Source: Diphasiastrum complanatum (Eukaryota > Streptophyta > Lycopodiopsida > Lycopodiales > Lycopodiaceae). Taken from it: a stretch of DNA of 64,000 bases. Below the pieces are notes generated by a model. It worked only from the letters and a program-made list of their open reading frames with translations, searched no databases and had not been told where the DNA came from. The stretch lies in contig CM055100.1 of NCBI GenBank assembly GCA_029204225.1, forward strand, positions 54,061,539 to 54,125,538, given 5' to 3'. This document shows positions 20,301 through 32,095 of this stretch, one piece after another. Every line of letters begins with the position of its first letter. The first letter of the stretch is position 1. Made by a program: the position numbers and the translations under genes.

Positions 20301-20980
20301 TATCTTATTGTTGGAGTTGTACTAGCATTCTTGGCTGGTTTTGCTGATGGAAATGAAGCTATTGGAGGTTCATTATGTCACTCATCCATGGCTAAGTTCT
20401 CAAGTGTTGAGCTACTTGGTGCCAATGTTTGGAGATTGTAATTTTTGGTGAATTCATGATCATTTTCTTGTGTCAAGTAGATCTTGAAGATGGACTAGTG
20501 CAACCTACTTGGTTTATGGAGTCATGTGGTGCTGGATTTGCATCATTTATGTACTCACCTACTCATGGATTTCCAAGGTTTGATGGTTTCTTGTGGCAAG
20601 ATGGATATTGAGGCTCATTCATGGAGTTTTATGGTGGAGACATATCAAGAAAGGACAAAGTTGGAGGAAAAAGCAAGCAAATGGTCATCATTCACATTTA
20701 TTGTTTGGTTGCTGTAATTTTCCAGAGAGTTCAAAGTTTGAAACATGGAGGAATCATTTCATTCACATTCTATTTGGTTCTTCATATTCTAGTTATATCT
20801 TGATGTGTAAAATTGATGTAAGAGATAGTGAAGCATCCAATTTGGACACTATTCTCTATATCAATTATGAAAGATACTTTAGAATCTTAGAAAGGAGATC
20901 TATACTTAGAATGGAGATCATTCTAAAGTTGGATCAAAGTTCTATTGTCAAAACTATGCCAAAACTAGTTGAAGAGGGAG
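20301..20980 (+). other. copia-2 3' internal region and purine tract
   Basis: About 680 bases after the stop, with several overlapping short frames. The longest (20593-20985) ends exactly at the purine tract GAAGAGGGAG (20971-20980) and would encode MPKLVEEGV there. Copia pol often ends just before the purine tract, so this may be the remnant of the pol 3' end. No domain is recognisable. Confidence 0.5.
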
Positions 20981-21633
20981 TGTGAGAGATTTCAACTAGT
21001 TTAGTCTAGTTTAGTCACATTTTGGTAAATTGTCAATAAGAGGCCAAAACTCATTTTAGACTTAGAGATAAACTTTTTGAAGTGATGTTAGTTTAAAATA
21101 CATTCAATAAACACTTTTTGAAAGTGTGGGAAAGTTGGTAGTCGATTTTGAGAGAGATTCAAATTTGAACCTTGGGTACATTGAATCTAGACCCAAAACT
21201 AGTAGGGTTTACATTTTGGAGGGAAAGCCAGGTGGCCAAATAGGGTTTGGAAACTCTATAGAAGGATGTAACTCGTGGAGAGACACATATTCTCTCTTCT
21301 CTCTCTCATTTCATCATTATACATGGTTCCCTTTGGGTTCTACTACTCATTGGTGCACTCTCTTGGTGATATCTTGCAATCTTGCGTGTAGAAGGCTCAT
21401 ATTTTGTTATTTTCGGTTCCACATGTGTGAAATATAGTAGGGTACTGTAATTGTATGGACAGCAAACATATTTTATGTTTTGGTTATGTTTGATCAAGTT
21501 CTCTTAGAGTTTGCATCTCATTTTGTATGTAGATGCTGATTTTTCTACGTTGGCAGGATTGTTGGTTTGCTCCCTATTGTAACCAAAGATCAGGGACATG
21601 GATTGGATCTTGAATGATCTGAAATCCTTCACA
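20981..21633 (+). repeat. copia-2 3' LTR (653 bp)
   Basis: Starts TGTGAGAGATTTC directly after GAAGAGGGAG and ends AATCCTTCACA. It aligns end to end with the 5' LTR; differences include TATAAAAG to TATAGAAG and two single-base indels that cancel in length. Confidence 0.95.
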
Positions 21634-21638
21634 TCCAT
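21634..21638 (+). repeat. copia-2 target-site duplication, right
   Basis: TCCAT, a perfect copy of 16149-16153. Confidence 0.9.
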
Positions 21639-21800
21639 GACCAGTACATAGGATATAGTATACTCCTAGTCTTGGATACACGGTACTCCAGTGAAACAAG
21701 CTATTAGTTTGCCACGCCATACTGGATGTGACCCAAAAGTAACTAATATCCTTGTGAGGCCCAGAACACACTAAATGGAGTTTAGACAAGGTATGAGATA
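21639..21800 (+). repeat. gypsy-A 3' LTR, continued
   Basis: GACCAGTACATAGGATATAG onward matches the reversed gypsy-A LTR at 32708-32540, continuing exactly where the 12-base piece before copia-2 stops. It ends near GTATGAGAT at about 21800, where gypsy-B sequence begins, so most of this LTR is missing. Confidence 0.75.
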
Positions 21801-23360
21801 TCTCTTGCCAAGATTGCGGTTATGGACATTGTTTCAAGAATTGTCCATTTAAACCTGGAACCAGTGCACCTCTTAACCTCATTGTCAAACAACAATCAAC
21901 AGTTCTAGCAGGTTTGCCAACGAAAGGTCGACACGACTACGCTCCTGTGTTAGCTGTTACGCGAGCACAGAAGAGGGAGGAAGTGTCTCCCTCACCACCA
22001 CCATCGGTCACTAACGACCAACCCTCAACTTTAGCGCCATATCCAAATGGGAGGGAAGAGAAAAGACAGTACCAGAAAATAAGACACTGCGTACAAAAAG
22101 CACAAGAGGAGAAAAAAGAGCAAGAACGAAACAATCCCACAGAACCTCCAGTCGGCGTCGAATGGGATCTACAAACAGGCTCACCACTGTGCATTGATCA
22201 GAATGATCGGTTGCACCAACATGAACCGCCTTTTCACATGGTGGAGCCTGAGGAACCACGCACTGACAGGCTCACACTCTTGCTGTCAAGCCACTTTAGT
22301 TTACCCCTCGGAGAACTACTGCGGATTGCACCATAAGCGAAAAGCCTTTTAGCTGAATGGGCCAAGGCGGATGAAGAGCCAATAGCGCCTAAGCCCATCT
22401 ATTGTGCGGGCTATGATGAAACAAGTAACGTCCTCCACATCGAAGCAGCATGGGAAAGTGAGGAACACAACATCACTTTGCCAATCAAACACAAGAGATA
22501 TGAGGATGAGGCGGCAGTGGTAGATGGAGGATCGGGTGTCAATCTGATCTCCACTACTTTGTACGAAAAATGGGGATTACAAGGATTGAAGCCAACTAGA
22601 TTCACTATCAAGTTAGGAGATCAATCCTGTGTGAAACCAAAAGGTGTAGTTGCTGATATTCCCGTAAAGATAGCAGGCATCCAATATGTGATTACTTTTG
22701 TGGTCATGGATATATCTGAATCTCCATCTGCATACCGTATTTTACTGGGAAGACCATGGTTGAGGGCTGCGCAAGTAGTACACAACTGGGGTATAGGGAA
22801 ACTCACCTTCGAGAACAGAGAACAGGCTATAAAGGTAGATCCAACCACATGGGCGGTAAAACCTATTGCACCTAAAGCTGATGATGGATCATCCACTAAG
22901 GAGATTGAGCTGACTGATGAACAAGTCTTACACCACATGGACCCAGATCATTACGGAACCAAGAAGGTACTAGCTCAACCACCACAAAGGTCTGCTATGG
23001 CGAAAGTCTCAAAGATTGAACCACCCAACGCACCTACGAATAAGAAGAATCAGTTGAAGCAACACTACAACCAGGTGATCCGATGGAGTGACCTATCCGA
23101 AGAGGCAATAGCTACAGTAGACGTTGATATTCGCAACCATGAGGCGAATGTCACAGCAGTCCCAATGAAAGACAACAAGGATGAACCCATCAAAATGACA
23201 AAAAAGAGCAAGAAGAAGGTGTTGGATTCCTTGAAGTCAATCAAGTTGGACTCAGATACAGTGTCATCTTCTACACAGGTGACAGAAAATAAAAAAAATG
23301 ACCAGTCGGGCCAAGATCAATATGCTGAAAGAGGAATTTCGAAGAGCTCCAGTTCATGAG
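21801..23360 (+). pseudogene. gypsy-B gag end and protease
   Basis: The beginning matches the end of the reversed gag at 35480-35100: CGYGHC.KNCPFKP, then SAPLNLIV. One in-frame TAA at 22334-22336 separates two stretches in the same frame. The protease active site reads VVDGGSGVNLIS (DGG in place of D[ST]G) at about 22517-22552, with the flap/end motif ILLGRPWLRAA. The frame changes near an A8 run at 23290-23297, probably a slippage indel, before RT. Confidence 0.75.
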
Positions 23361-24330
23361 ATGCCTGATACTTTCAAGAATTATACATTGAACGACGTGG
23401 TAATCATGATGTCGCAAGCCCAACGAGAATCTGATCAAAGTCAGACACCAGCGGAACAAGTCTTCGAGGGACCTGCGCTAACACAGCCGATGAATCTTGC
23501 GGAACCAGGAGAAGAAGAAAGGATAGTGTATGTGGGAGAGCAGTTAACACCCATGCAGGTCAAGAGACTACGATCCTTGCTGGTGGAATATAAAGATTGT
23601 TTTGCCTGGAGCTATAGTGATCTAAAGGGCATTCCGCCAACAGTAGTCCAACACACCATACCTTTGGTGGACGGAGCAGTCCGCAAGGTAAGTCGTTACT
23701 ACCGCTGCAACCCGAATTATACAGAACTAATCAAGCAAGAGTTGCAGAAACTTATGGATGCATATTTCATTTACGAAATCGAGCTCATGGAATGGGTATC
23801 GCCGATAGTTATAGTACCCAAGAAGAATGGCAAAATGCGTATTTGTGTGAATTTGAAGGAGCTTAATGCAGTCACCAAGAAGGACCATTTTCCTTTACCA
23901 TTTACGAAAAGTGTCCTTGATAGAGTAGCTGGTGACGAAGCCTACAGTTTTTTGGATGGCTTTAGCGGCTACAACCAAGTGAAAATAGCCCCCCAGGACC
24001 AGCACAAGACAACATTCACCACGGAATGGGGAACTTATGCCTATAAAGTGATGCCATTCGGACTTTGCAATGCCCCAAGCACTTTCCAGCGAGTCATGCA
24101 GGCGACATTCAAAGATTATTTGCAAAAATTTCTAGAAATTTTCGTGGACAATCTGTGCGTGCATGGACCAGATTTAGAACACTTATCCAATGCTACAAAA
24201 ATGTCGCGAATACCAAATCTCCTTGAATCTAAAAAAATGTCAATTCTAGGTGACACATGGCTTGATACTCGACCATATAGTGTCAAGACACGGGATCACC
24301 ACAGATCTATCAAAGATCAGGATCATTGTT
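23361..24330 (+). pseudogene. gypsy-B reverse transcriptase, active site mutated
   Basis: The frame from 23298 encodes VSPIVIVPKKNGKMRICV, AYSFLDGFSGYNQVKIAP (first catalytic Asp), TTEWGTYAYKVMPFG and then IFVDNLCVHG where FVDDL is expected. The second Asp of the catalytic pair is replaced by Asn (GAC to AAC). After about 24180 the frame is scrambled; pieces of the RT connection appear in other frames. The enzyme would be dead even if translated. Confidence 0.8.
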
Positions 24331-24960
24331 GATCTACCACCACCGGGGACGATCCGCGAGGTCTACATTTTTCATGGGTCATGCTAACTATTATAGGATC
24401 TTCATTCTTGATTTTGCGGAGTTAGCCAGACAAATTTACAAGCTCACAACGGATCCACATTGGAATGAGGAAGCTCTAAAGGCTTTCCAGAAGATTAAGG
24501 ATGCATTGGTCTCAGCACCAATCCTACGACCACCCAATTGGTCCATTGAGTTCCACGTGCATACGGACACATCGAAGTATGCAGTTGGAGCAGTCTTAAC
24601 CCAGCCAGGTGAACACAAAAAGGATTTTCCAATCCGATTCGCAAGCCGACAACTAAGTGATACCGAAATGAATTATTCAACCACAGAGTGAGAAGCACTG
24701 GCAATTATCTATGCGGTTAAGAAGTTTCGACACTATTTGATGGCCACACATTTTGCTTTTTATACCGACCATCAACCCTTGCTATATCTCATTAATAAAA
24801 CTTGCAACACCAGGAGAATCACCAGATGGCTCCTATTGTTGTTGGAATTTGAATTTCGAATAGTAGTTCGCAAGGAAAAACAACACTACATGGCAGATCA
24901 TGTGTCAGAATTAGGAAAAAGGAGATTGCAACCCAACCCGACGATGAGCTGGTAGATGCT
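24331..24960 (+). pseudogene. gypsy-B RNase H
   Basis: Frame 24326-24691: HANYYRIFILDFAELARQI, then EFHVHTDTSKYAVGAVLTQ (catalytic D region) and FASRQLSDTEMNYSTTE, followed by a TGA. The same frame resumes with ALAIIYAVKKFRHYL and FAFYTDHQPL (24750-24780). It loses frame near 24930 before the DDELVDAALFYVD linker. The second, archaeal-type RNase H of Tat elements was not seen. Confidence 0.75.
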
Positions 24961-24972
24961 GCCTTATTTTAT

Positions 24973-26238
24973 GTGGATACAGTACTAGAATGGGTTGCCG
25001 ACATTGTTGAATATCTAATGCGGGGCCAACCAGACAAATCACTACCAAAGGCGGAACAACGGAAATTGATCTTGAAAGCTAGACCTTATCAGCTGATTGT
25101 TGGCCAGTTGTACCGAAGAGGTCCAGACAGAATTCTTCGGCTGTGTATTTTTTCTTATGAGACCACCCAGATCATTTCGCTTTCACATGAAGGCATGGGT
25201 GGAGGTCATTTTGCATCTGACATTACAGTTCGCAAGATTCTGCAATCAGGATGTTGGTGGCCAACGAATCATAAAGACACAGAGGAATACCTGAAAAAGT
25301 GCGATGTGTGCCAAAGGGCAAGAAGACCAACGAGATTGAACTATGATCTACTGCATCCAGTCTTAGCCCAAGCACCGTTCAAAAAATGGGGATTGGATTA
25401 TATTGGTCCAATTCACCCTGCAGCAAGGAGTTCTCAGGTTCGATACATAATCGTAGCCACAGACTACCTCACCAAATGGGTCGAAGCCAAGGCAGTACGA
25501 GTAGCTAACGCTAGGACCACTGCCAAGTTCCTTTATGAAAATATCGTTGTGCGCTTCGGGTGTCCGGTGGAACTAGTAAGTGATCGCGGAAGCCATTTCA
25601 TCAACGAGACCATCAAGGTCCTGTTGGAGGAATTCTTCGTGATCCACCGAACCAGTACGCCTTATTATCCTCGTGGTAATGGGCAAGCAGAATCATCCAA
25701 TAAGATCCTGTGTAGCGTGCTCACGAAAACAGTTGAAGCTAGCAGATCAGATTGGGAACACAAGTTGCATGCTACACTGTGGGCATTCAGGATAGCATAT
25801 AAAGGGAGCACTGATCAAACACCCTTCCAATTGGTATATGGTCAGGATGCTGTGATGCCAGTAGAGTTTTTAGTTCCTTCATTAAGGATTGCCACCGCGC
25901 AACGTCTTAATGAGTCCAAATCTCTACAGCTACGTCACGAAGCTCTGCATAAACTCTATGAAACACGCTTACTAGTTGTACATGCACTGGCAGTTGAAAA
26001 GGAAAGACGCAAGGCTTGGCATGATCGCAGATTACAAAAGAAGGATCTTCGTTCAGGAGATCTGGTCCTGATGTATAAAACCAAGGCGATCAAAGGGATT
26101 TTAAAATTCATGGGCGAAGGTCCTTATAGGATCAAGGAAATTCTTAATCATGGGGCCGTGAACTTAGAACATCTTGATGGGACGCCCTTCGACACACCCA
26201 TCAATTGTAGCCGATTGCACAAGTACTGGCCACCATAG
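24973..26238 (+). pseudogene. gypsy-B integrase
   Basis: 421 open codons. Zinc domain: HEGMGGGHFASDITVRKIL ... CDVCQRARR (about residues 72-116). Core: WGLDYIGPIHP (D), VSDRGSHFIN (D) and YYPRGNGQAESSNK (E), so the DDE triad is complete. It ends with the usual KFMGEGPYRIKEIL and a stop, without a chromodomain. The domain is intact, but upstream breaks prevent its translation from the normal polyprotein, hence pseudogene. Confidence 0.8.
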
Positions 26239-27300
26239 TAAGACAGATCCAGATTGGGAGTGGCACATTACAAAAAGCTAATCTGCTCAGCCATTAGCGC
26301 TAGATCTAAGGAGATCAAGCCAAATCAAGCTAAATCCATCAAGATTCAGCCAGATCTGGCAGGATCGGGGAAATTTATCAGAATCCAAAGAGGATCCAGA
26401 TCCTGATAGGGTAAAAAAGAAAGCAGATCATCAGATTGACTGAGAGATCTACTACCAAGAATCCATCAGAACTTCCAAAGCACTACCAACAGTCAGATCA
26501 AGCCTGGATGAAGCTGATTACAGTTTACAAAAGTTAAAAATAAAAAAATCTCGAGATCTCTTCAACAAAACACTTTGAAGGAGCACTTTTTTCATAATTT
26601 TTTGAGATCTCCTGGAAGATAGCTCTTGAAAATTGGACAGTCACTAGATCTGACCTGGATGCATCCATGAAAATCTCTACGAGAGTTCTTGATGGAGGAA
26701 TCATCATTTTTTAGTGTATGCGAGAGTTCTTAGAAGCAAAATTTTCAGAACCCTCACAGAGCATCAAGATCAACTTACCAACTCTTGCAAGGTGCCTAAA
26801 TGGAATCAGAGCAGTGAAATTAGCCTACCTACATGGTCTGATCTTGAAAATCCAATCATAGGAATAAGTTGTGCGAGAGATTTCTTCCTGCAAGAGTTGA
26901 ACCCTTGCAGAAGCTTCGCATAGCAGTCAAATCACCTTCTGAACTCTCGCAGACTTTCCTGAGGTCTTAGAATTTTGTGAAGAAGGTGCCTGCCAAAATT
27001 TGGGTGGAACTGAACAAGGAAAAGTGAATTTCACCTAATACGCACTCTAAATTCCGCTATATAAGGGCTGAATTCGAGTCATTTGTCACCTTTGCTAGCG
27101 AAGCTCTGCCAAAATTTCCATTGAAAATACCAAGTTTTTTGTTTTCAACCAAACTTCCTACTGCTCATATCAAACACCGATCTACGCTCTGAACTACAAT
27201 CGTTGTCCTCCAACACTCATTATTCTCAGTTTTCTATTGTTTCCTTCCATTTTTCAACGTTTTTCTACTTTTTCGACCACTAATCATCATTGCTAACATG
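26239..27300 (+). other. Region downstream of gypsy-B pol with GCGAGAGTTC repeats
   Basis: No frame of size. The decamer-like motif GCGAGAGTTC or its complement recurs between 26680 and 26970, in sequence resembling 37060-37700 in the same orientation. A TATA-like CTATATAAGG at 27057-27066 is followed by pyrimidine-rich sequence and an ATG at 27298. This looks like a promoter/leader arrangement, possibly an LTR remnant or the start of another element. Confidence 0.45.
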
Positions 27301-27600
27301 GCCTCCTCATCCTCTGAAGGCTCTGGCGCCAAATAGATGATCCAACGTGACATCCCCGAGGCCACGCAGATTTGGCCTCTACCCTCTGACACTTTGATCC
27401 AACCATGGCTGCAGACAACCGGGCCCCTCCTTGAAGCAATGGATTTTTACTCGGCGCTCTTCCATTCTGAGATTGACATGGGCCTCGCCCTTATGAGAAT
27501 AATCTCACTATGACCCAGTACATAAACACATTCTTACCTGGCAGATTCCTCCAGAACCCACATATGTTACTCACATACCTCACTGAGATCTTGTAACTCA
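27298..27600 (+). pseudogene. Broken frame of unknown element
   Basis: From ATG 27298 the reading is MASSSSEGSGAK, a TAG, then about 57 further codons in the same frame (IPEATQIWPLPSDTL, LLEAMDFYSALFHSE) before a TGA at about 27511. One stop in an otherwise plausible Ser-rich start suggests a decayed coding sequence. I do not recognise the product. Position after a TATA-like box and pyrimidine-rich leader suggests it was transcribed independently. Confidence 0.35.
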
Positions 27601-30600
27601 GCTACAAAATATTTTCTATTTCTCATGAGTAAATAACATATTCAAAAAAATCTCTGAGACGAATAAAATTCACTCTCAATAGTTTTCCAATCCAATTTCT
27701 TTTAATAGCATAATTTCTTCCACTCAAACAACCCCTCTCTGATCCTAGTACTTAAACTAAGATTAGATTGACCCAATATACAACTCTCAGACTTAAATTC
27801 TAATCAAACTTACTTCTATTCCAATCAAAATGAAATTAGTATTTTTTGACCTTTTACTGTACTACTTATAGATAATGATTCAAATTCCAAACTTGTTCTA
27901 GTTCCAGATTGTCCACACAATCCCTAGAGAATTCCTCATATTCGAAAAGTTCCAATTAGGCATATTACTCTGAATCTATCCGAAATTACTTTCAGACCAC
28001 ACCTCATTTCTATACCACAGTTGGTTCTCTTTCAAAAAACTATGCAACCTACAGATTCCCAAATAGAATTTTATCTCACCACTTCACCCCTCCTTTTAAA
28101 GAAATTATAAATTTCAATAAAAGTTAGCTGGAAAGATGATATATGAAAATATCTAAATCCAAGAAAAGTCAGTAATAAGTGCTTCCACTAAAAAATTCAC
28201 TTCATTACAAACAGGACTTCTCCTTCAAATATTTTCAATCTGAGTGATAGAAGCTACTATTCCATCGAAATCCATATATGCAATAGAAATATTCTAGGTT
28301 TAAAAAAAATTGAAACAATTTAGCCTTAGAATTTATCTGAATTCCAAGTCTATTCACACAAGTAGTAGTTTATATGACATAACAATCTTTCAGAAGAATA
28401 ACTTCATGTTGGAAAGAATCATATAAACAGTCTGATGTCTTATTTTCAAGAAATTATTAAAAAGTAAAGGATTAATCAAAAAAGTGAGAAATAGATTTGA
28501 GGGCCTTTGATTTTGTAAATAATGAGATACATTGGGATCTAGATTAGACCTCAAAAAATTTCTAAAATACCCCACATTTGATCGAATGGTTTTCTTTATT
28601 CCCATATCGCGACTAGGTACTAAAACACACCATTGATCATTAGATCTTTATAGTCCTAGAATTTCCTTTCCAAAATTACTGATGTCTCATACCATCAGTT
28701 TTTCCTTCTAGAAAATCCTTAACCGCCTTTGTCGCGAAGTGGCTCGAATCAGTCCTAACTGACTTCAGAAGAATGTGCGCTGGAAGCGCCTCTTTGGTTC
28801 GCTGCCCAGACTTGCTAGATCAAGAAATGCGTGAAGAAACTTAGCCACAGGAGAAGAGGATAAAAAACAACCAACTTTGCCCTTGGAAATATGACATGTC
28901 CTTCAAACAATCAACGTAACCTTTACAAAGTCCACTCTTAAAACAAAGGTGCCCTTGCAAATATGATAGTAGGCAAGGCCTTCATTAAATAGAGCGTTTA
29001 GCAAATAAGAAGTGCCTTCAAACCATAAGCACATGTATGGGCAAAGTGGTCTTTAGAAATGCATGAGCTGAACATTTGCATATTTGAAGAAAATTAATAT
29101 TCGAATCTGCCTTGCAATAGCAATCCGAGTATTGGCTCAAGCCCTTTCAATAGTCACATAAAATTTGAATACCCTTCCTTAGAAAATAAGCTAATGCATA
29201 AACAAATGTAGTATATTTAATAACATTTTATGCATTGTAGTAAGAGAAAAGGCTTAGGATTTTAGCAGTAAGAAGCCAAAAACATTAACAAATTGACGGA
29301 ACTAGGCCACCATAGCCTTATCTGATATTCTAGAGATCCTTTGATCATCTAGTTGTCCTATAATCACTATAGGATATTATCTCTTGTTCCCAAACACTGG
29401 AGAATCCATTTATTTGGATGACATGCGCCTACCAGATGGATACCATAAATCTACATCTGATTATGTGACTTAAATAGAAGAATTAATATGGTTCACTATT
29501 ACACTCTGAACCTTTCTGGTTATTGACAAGCTTCAAAACCCTACAGATGCATCAAATCTAGGGACAAGCTTCTGTCAACTAACAAATCCAATGTAATTCA
29601 CGTATCAGATTCCACTTCTAACATCACAATTGACATCCAAAACTGCGGATAACTCAATGATTACAAAGATATCAGTTAAGAATTCAACTAAATGAATTCT
29701 ACCCAAAAATTAATAACTAGTATTAAGCAATTATTCACAGGGATTACAGAAATCCTAACTACGAAATACATTTCCTGATCACACTTACTACCTCTGATGT
29801 CCACTCTTCTTCCCTCCTTTGAATTTTCAGTTCCCTGAAAATCTATTTCTGCTAAGGTACCAAGAAGACGTAATGACATTAGTAAATATTTAAAAATTAA
29901 TTACAGTAGGAAAAAGTCCAAAACAATTTCATTTCTGTCTAATACCTGGGTTGAATATCTGATATCAAAAATCATTTACTAGTATATGAAACCGTACTAG
30001 TCTGATCTTTTGAATATAATTCACCATAGGATTTTATTGGAAATAAAATCAGTTATGTAATTTCTATTATTACAAATTTTTCAGTAAAATTATCCTTTTT
30101 TTTTTTTATTGATTGGTTTGGCATTACTCCGTTAATATTGACAAAACTTATCCAAACATGAAATTACATGAATGGAAATCCCACCAATAGGATTTCAGTA
30201 ATTCTTGAACCGTATCTTGTCAGATTTATTGTCTAGATAAAGAATACTATTGCCACTCATTCAACTTGGTCATTTCATATTGTTTGACAATTTTAATCAA
30301 ATTTAACGAGTATCTTACACAAACGTTCACTTGACTGATTTTTAGCGATCAACATCGACTAGAAAACTATCAGACAAGTAATTGATTTCAAATTTTTACC
30401 AAATTGAAATTCAACAAAAAAGAAAAAAAAAATTCAAATTTTAACTTCCAATCTGGGAGTTTCCAACTCCAAAAGTTAAAAGAATGATAGTATAGGAAAA
30501 CCTATCGGCAATTTCATTGCGGTTCCTTTTGTCAATTTTAACTTATCTATCACCGAAAAATAATTTAGACTTAGTGAAAATCAGACTGATAAACTCAGTT

Positions 30601-30689
30601 TAATCAATTCACTAATCTAAACTGATTCCATAGATAGCAAAAAAATAATCGAAATTTTGATTTTTTCAGAAAACTCAATTTTTGCTTTA
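27601..30689. other. Long AT-rich stretch; part is a dispersed repeat
   Basis: No supported gene in about 3 kb. 27880-28500 is related to 430-1000 (same orientation). The rest has only short frames and many A/T runs. It lies between gypsy-B and the reversed gypsy-A leader and is probably decayed retroelement DNA, but no domain can be named. Confidence 0.5.
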
Positions 30690-32095
30690 ATTTACGTAAT
30701 TTGAAAATTCTGACAAAAATATTGTTAGTACAAAAGGCAATCGAATCGAAAAAATCAAAACATTGTCCGATTTCTAATGTTATTAACCCAATGTCAAATT
30801 GTCATGCAAAGGACACAAACATCAGTCACAAACGTCATTACGGAATTTTTTACGTAAACTTTAGTTTTACGGAATTTGTCAGCCATTGATACTAATTTGT
30901 GACCCAACTGTCAGAGCACATGCGTATGACCACTCAAATCGATTGTAAATCCCTCATGCATGTCAGAATCACTCTGAGAATCAGCATGAAACTAATCCAT
31001 GCAAGCATAGTACTACAAATCAGGAAAATGACTAGCATGCAATCAAAACAATTTCAAATTTTGCCAATTTTACTCACAAAACTGCAAATTTTCAAATGAT
31101 CATAACTTTGGCTATAGGACACCAAATTGGGTGCTGTAAAGCTCAGTATAGGGGGAGACCAAGTGAACAAGATGCTTGCCACATCAGCGATCAAAGTGTC
31201 AGAAAAACGTAGTAGCCTGCATTTCCACAAGACAATAACATGCAAAAACGTGCAAACACCCATCCTAGACCAAAATTGATGCTACCAACAGTCTTAAACA
31301 ATCAATTAGACTTTCATGAAGCATTCATACTGATCCTAAGATGCAATATAGGCTGAGAACGAAGATTTCTTGACTTGTAGAAGTCAAAATAGCTTCAAAC
31401 TTGATGGAGATGGTGCATTAGCCACCGGCCATCATTTTACAGGTCTGATAGCTTGCTGGGAAGGTAAAAAAGAATGCTAATCCTGTTGTAATTAATTTCA
31501 GAATGATCTCCTTATGGATTTGGAGAGATCCATCCCCCAAAAATCACCAAAAATGGTCATTTTTTGTACTTTTTTTATTTCATACAAGTTCAATTGCTGG
31601 AATTCTTGGTCCTAACTTCAGGGAAAGCTTCAAAAGATTTTGGTCCACCTCTTTACAAGCTCTACATGGTGTTTTACAGCCACCTACTATCCAACTTTAT
31701 GAAAAAACAAGCAAAAATGATGGTTTTTGGCTATTTCCTGGGTTTTTTATCCCAATAAAGTGGAAATTCATGACAAACAACTCTTTTTCTAACACATGTA
31801 AACCAATTTATAGAATTATAATCATCTAATTGGTCTGATCTTGCTGGATTTTGGTTCTTACTATCTATTTTGTGCCAAAAAAAAGCATGAAAAACCAGGC
31901 AATTTTGACCAAAACATAGCCTAGAATCATAAATCATTGGAAAGAACCGACATGCATCATTAATTTCATCATTAATGAACCCTAAAATGAAAGTACACTT
32001 GCTGGAAAATTCGGACCCAAGATTTGATCTACACAAGAAAAAGCTCCAAAAAAGCATCACATATTGGCTTTCAAGGACAATTCTCCATAAAACCA
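30690..32095 (-). repeat. Reversed gypsy-A leader
   Basis: The minus strand from 32095 down follows the gypsy-A leader (10072-11400) block by block: GGAGAATTGT, CCAGCAAG, GGCACAAAAT, TTTTTGCTTGTTTTTTCAT, CTCCAAATCCATAAGG, GCATGAGGGATTT, GAGTGGTCATACGCATG. Similarity ends at about 30690, before Gag. It is continuous with the LTR to its right. Confidence 0.75.

Larger units (their letters stand above)
16154..21633 (+). mobile_element. Ty1/copia element copia-2: complete LTRs and TSD, no recognisable pol
   Basis: 5,480 bases: 5' LTR, tRNA-iMet PBS, leader, one 963-codon frame, about 680 bases of 3' internal sequence, purine tract and 3' LTR, bounded by TCCAT duplications. The LTRs are the same length (653) and differ at about 18 places by eye, roughly 3%, so insertion was fairly recent. 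Gag and protease are normal, but the integrase, RT and RNase H expected next are not recognisable. This is a non-autonomous element that kept a long coding frame. Copia-1 has a related Gag and could represent the helper lineage. Confidence 0.9.
21801..26238 (+). mobile_element. Ty3/gypsy element gypsy-B, truncated (gag knuckle to integrase)
   Basis: Starts inside the gag zinc-finger region and runs through protease, RT, RNase H and integrase. No chromodomain is seen. RT wording (FLDGFSGYNQ, MPFGLCNAPSTFQR) and the tRNA-Asp-type PBS of its sister copy point to the non-chromovirus Athila/Tat side of plant gypsy elements. The 5' LTR, most of gag and the 3' LTR are absent. Interruptions: stop at 22336, frameshift near 23290, frameshifts near 24180-24320, stop at 24691, frameshift near 24930. 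The RT active site is also mutated. Confidence 0.8.

Noticed and set aside
9800-21810. gypsy-A as a clean insertion into a gypsy-B copy
   Set aside because: The left flank is the gypsy-B RNase H end and the right flank is the gypsy-B gag end, which are not contiguous. Both gypsy-A LTRs are also truncated at these borders.
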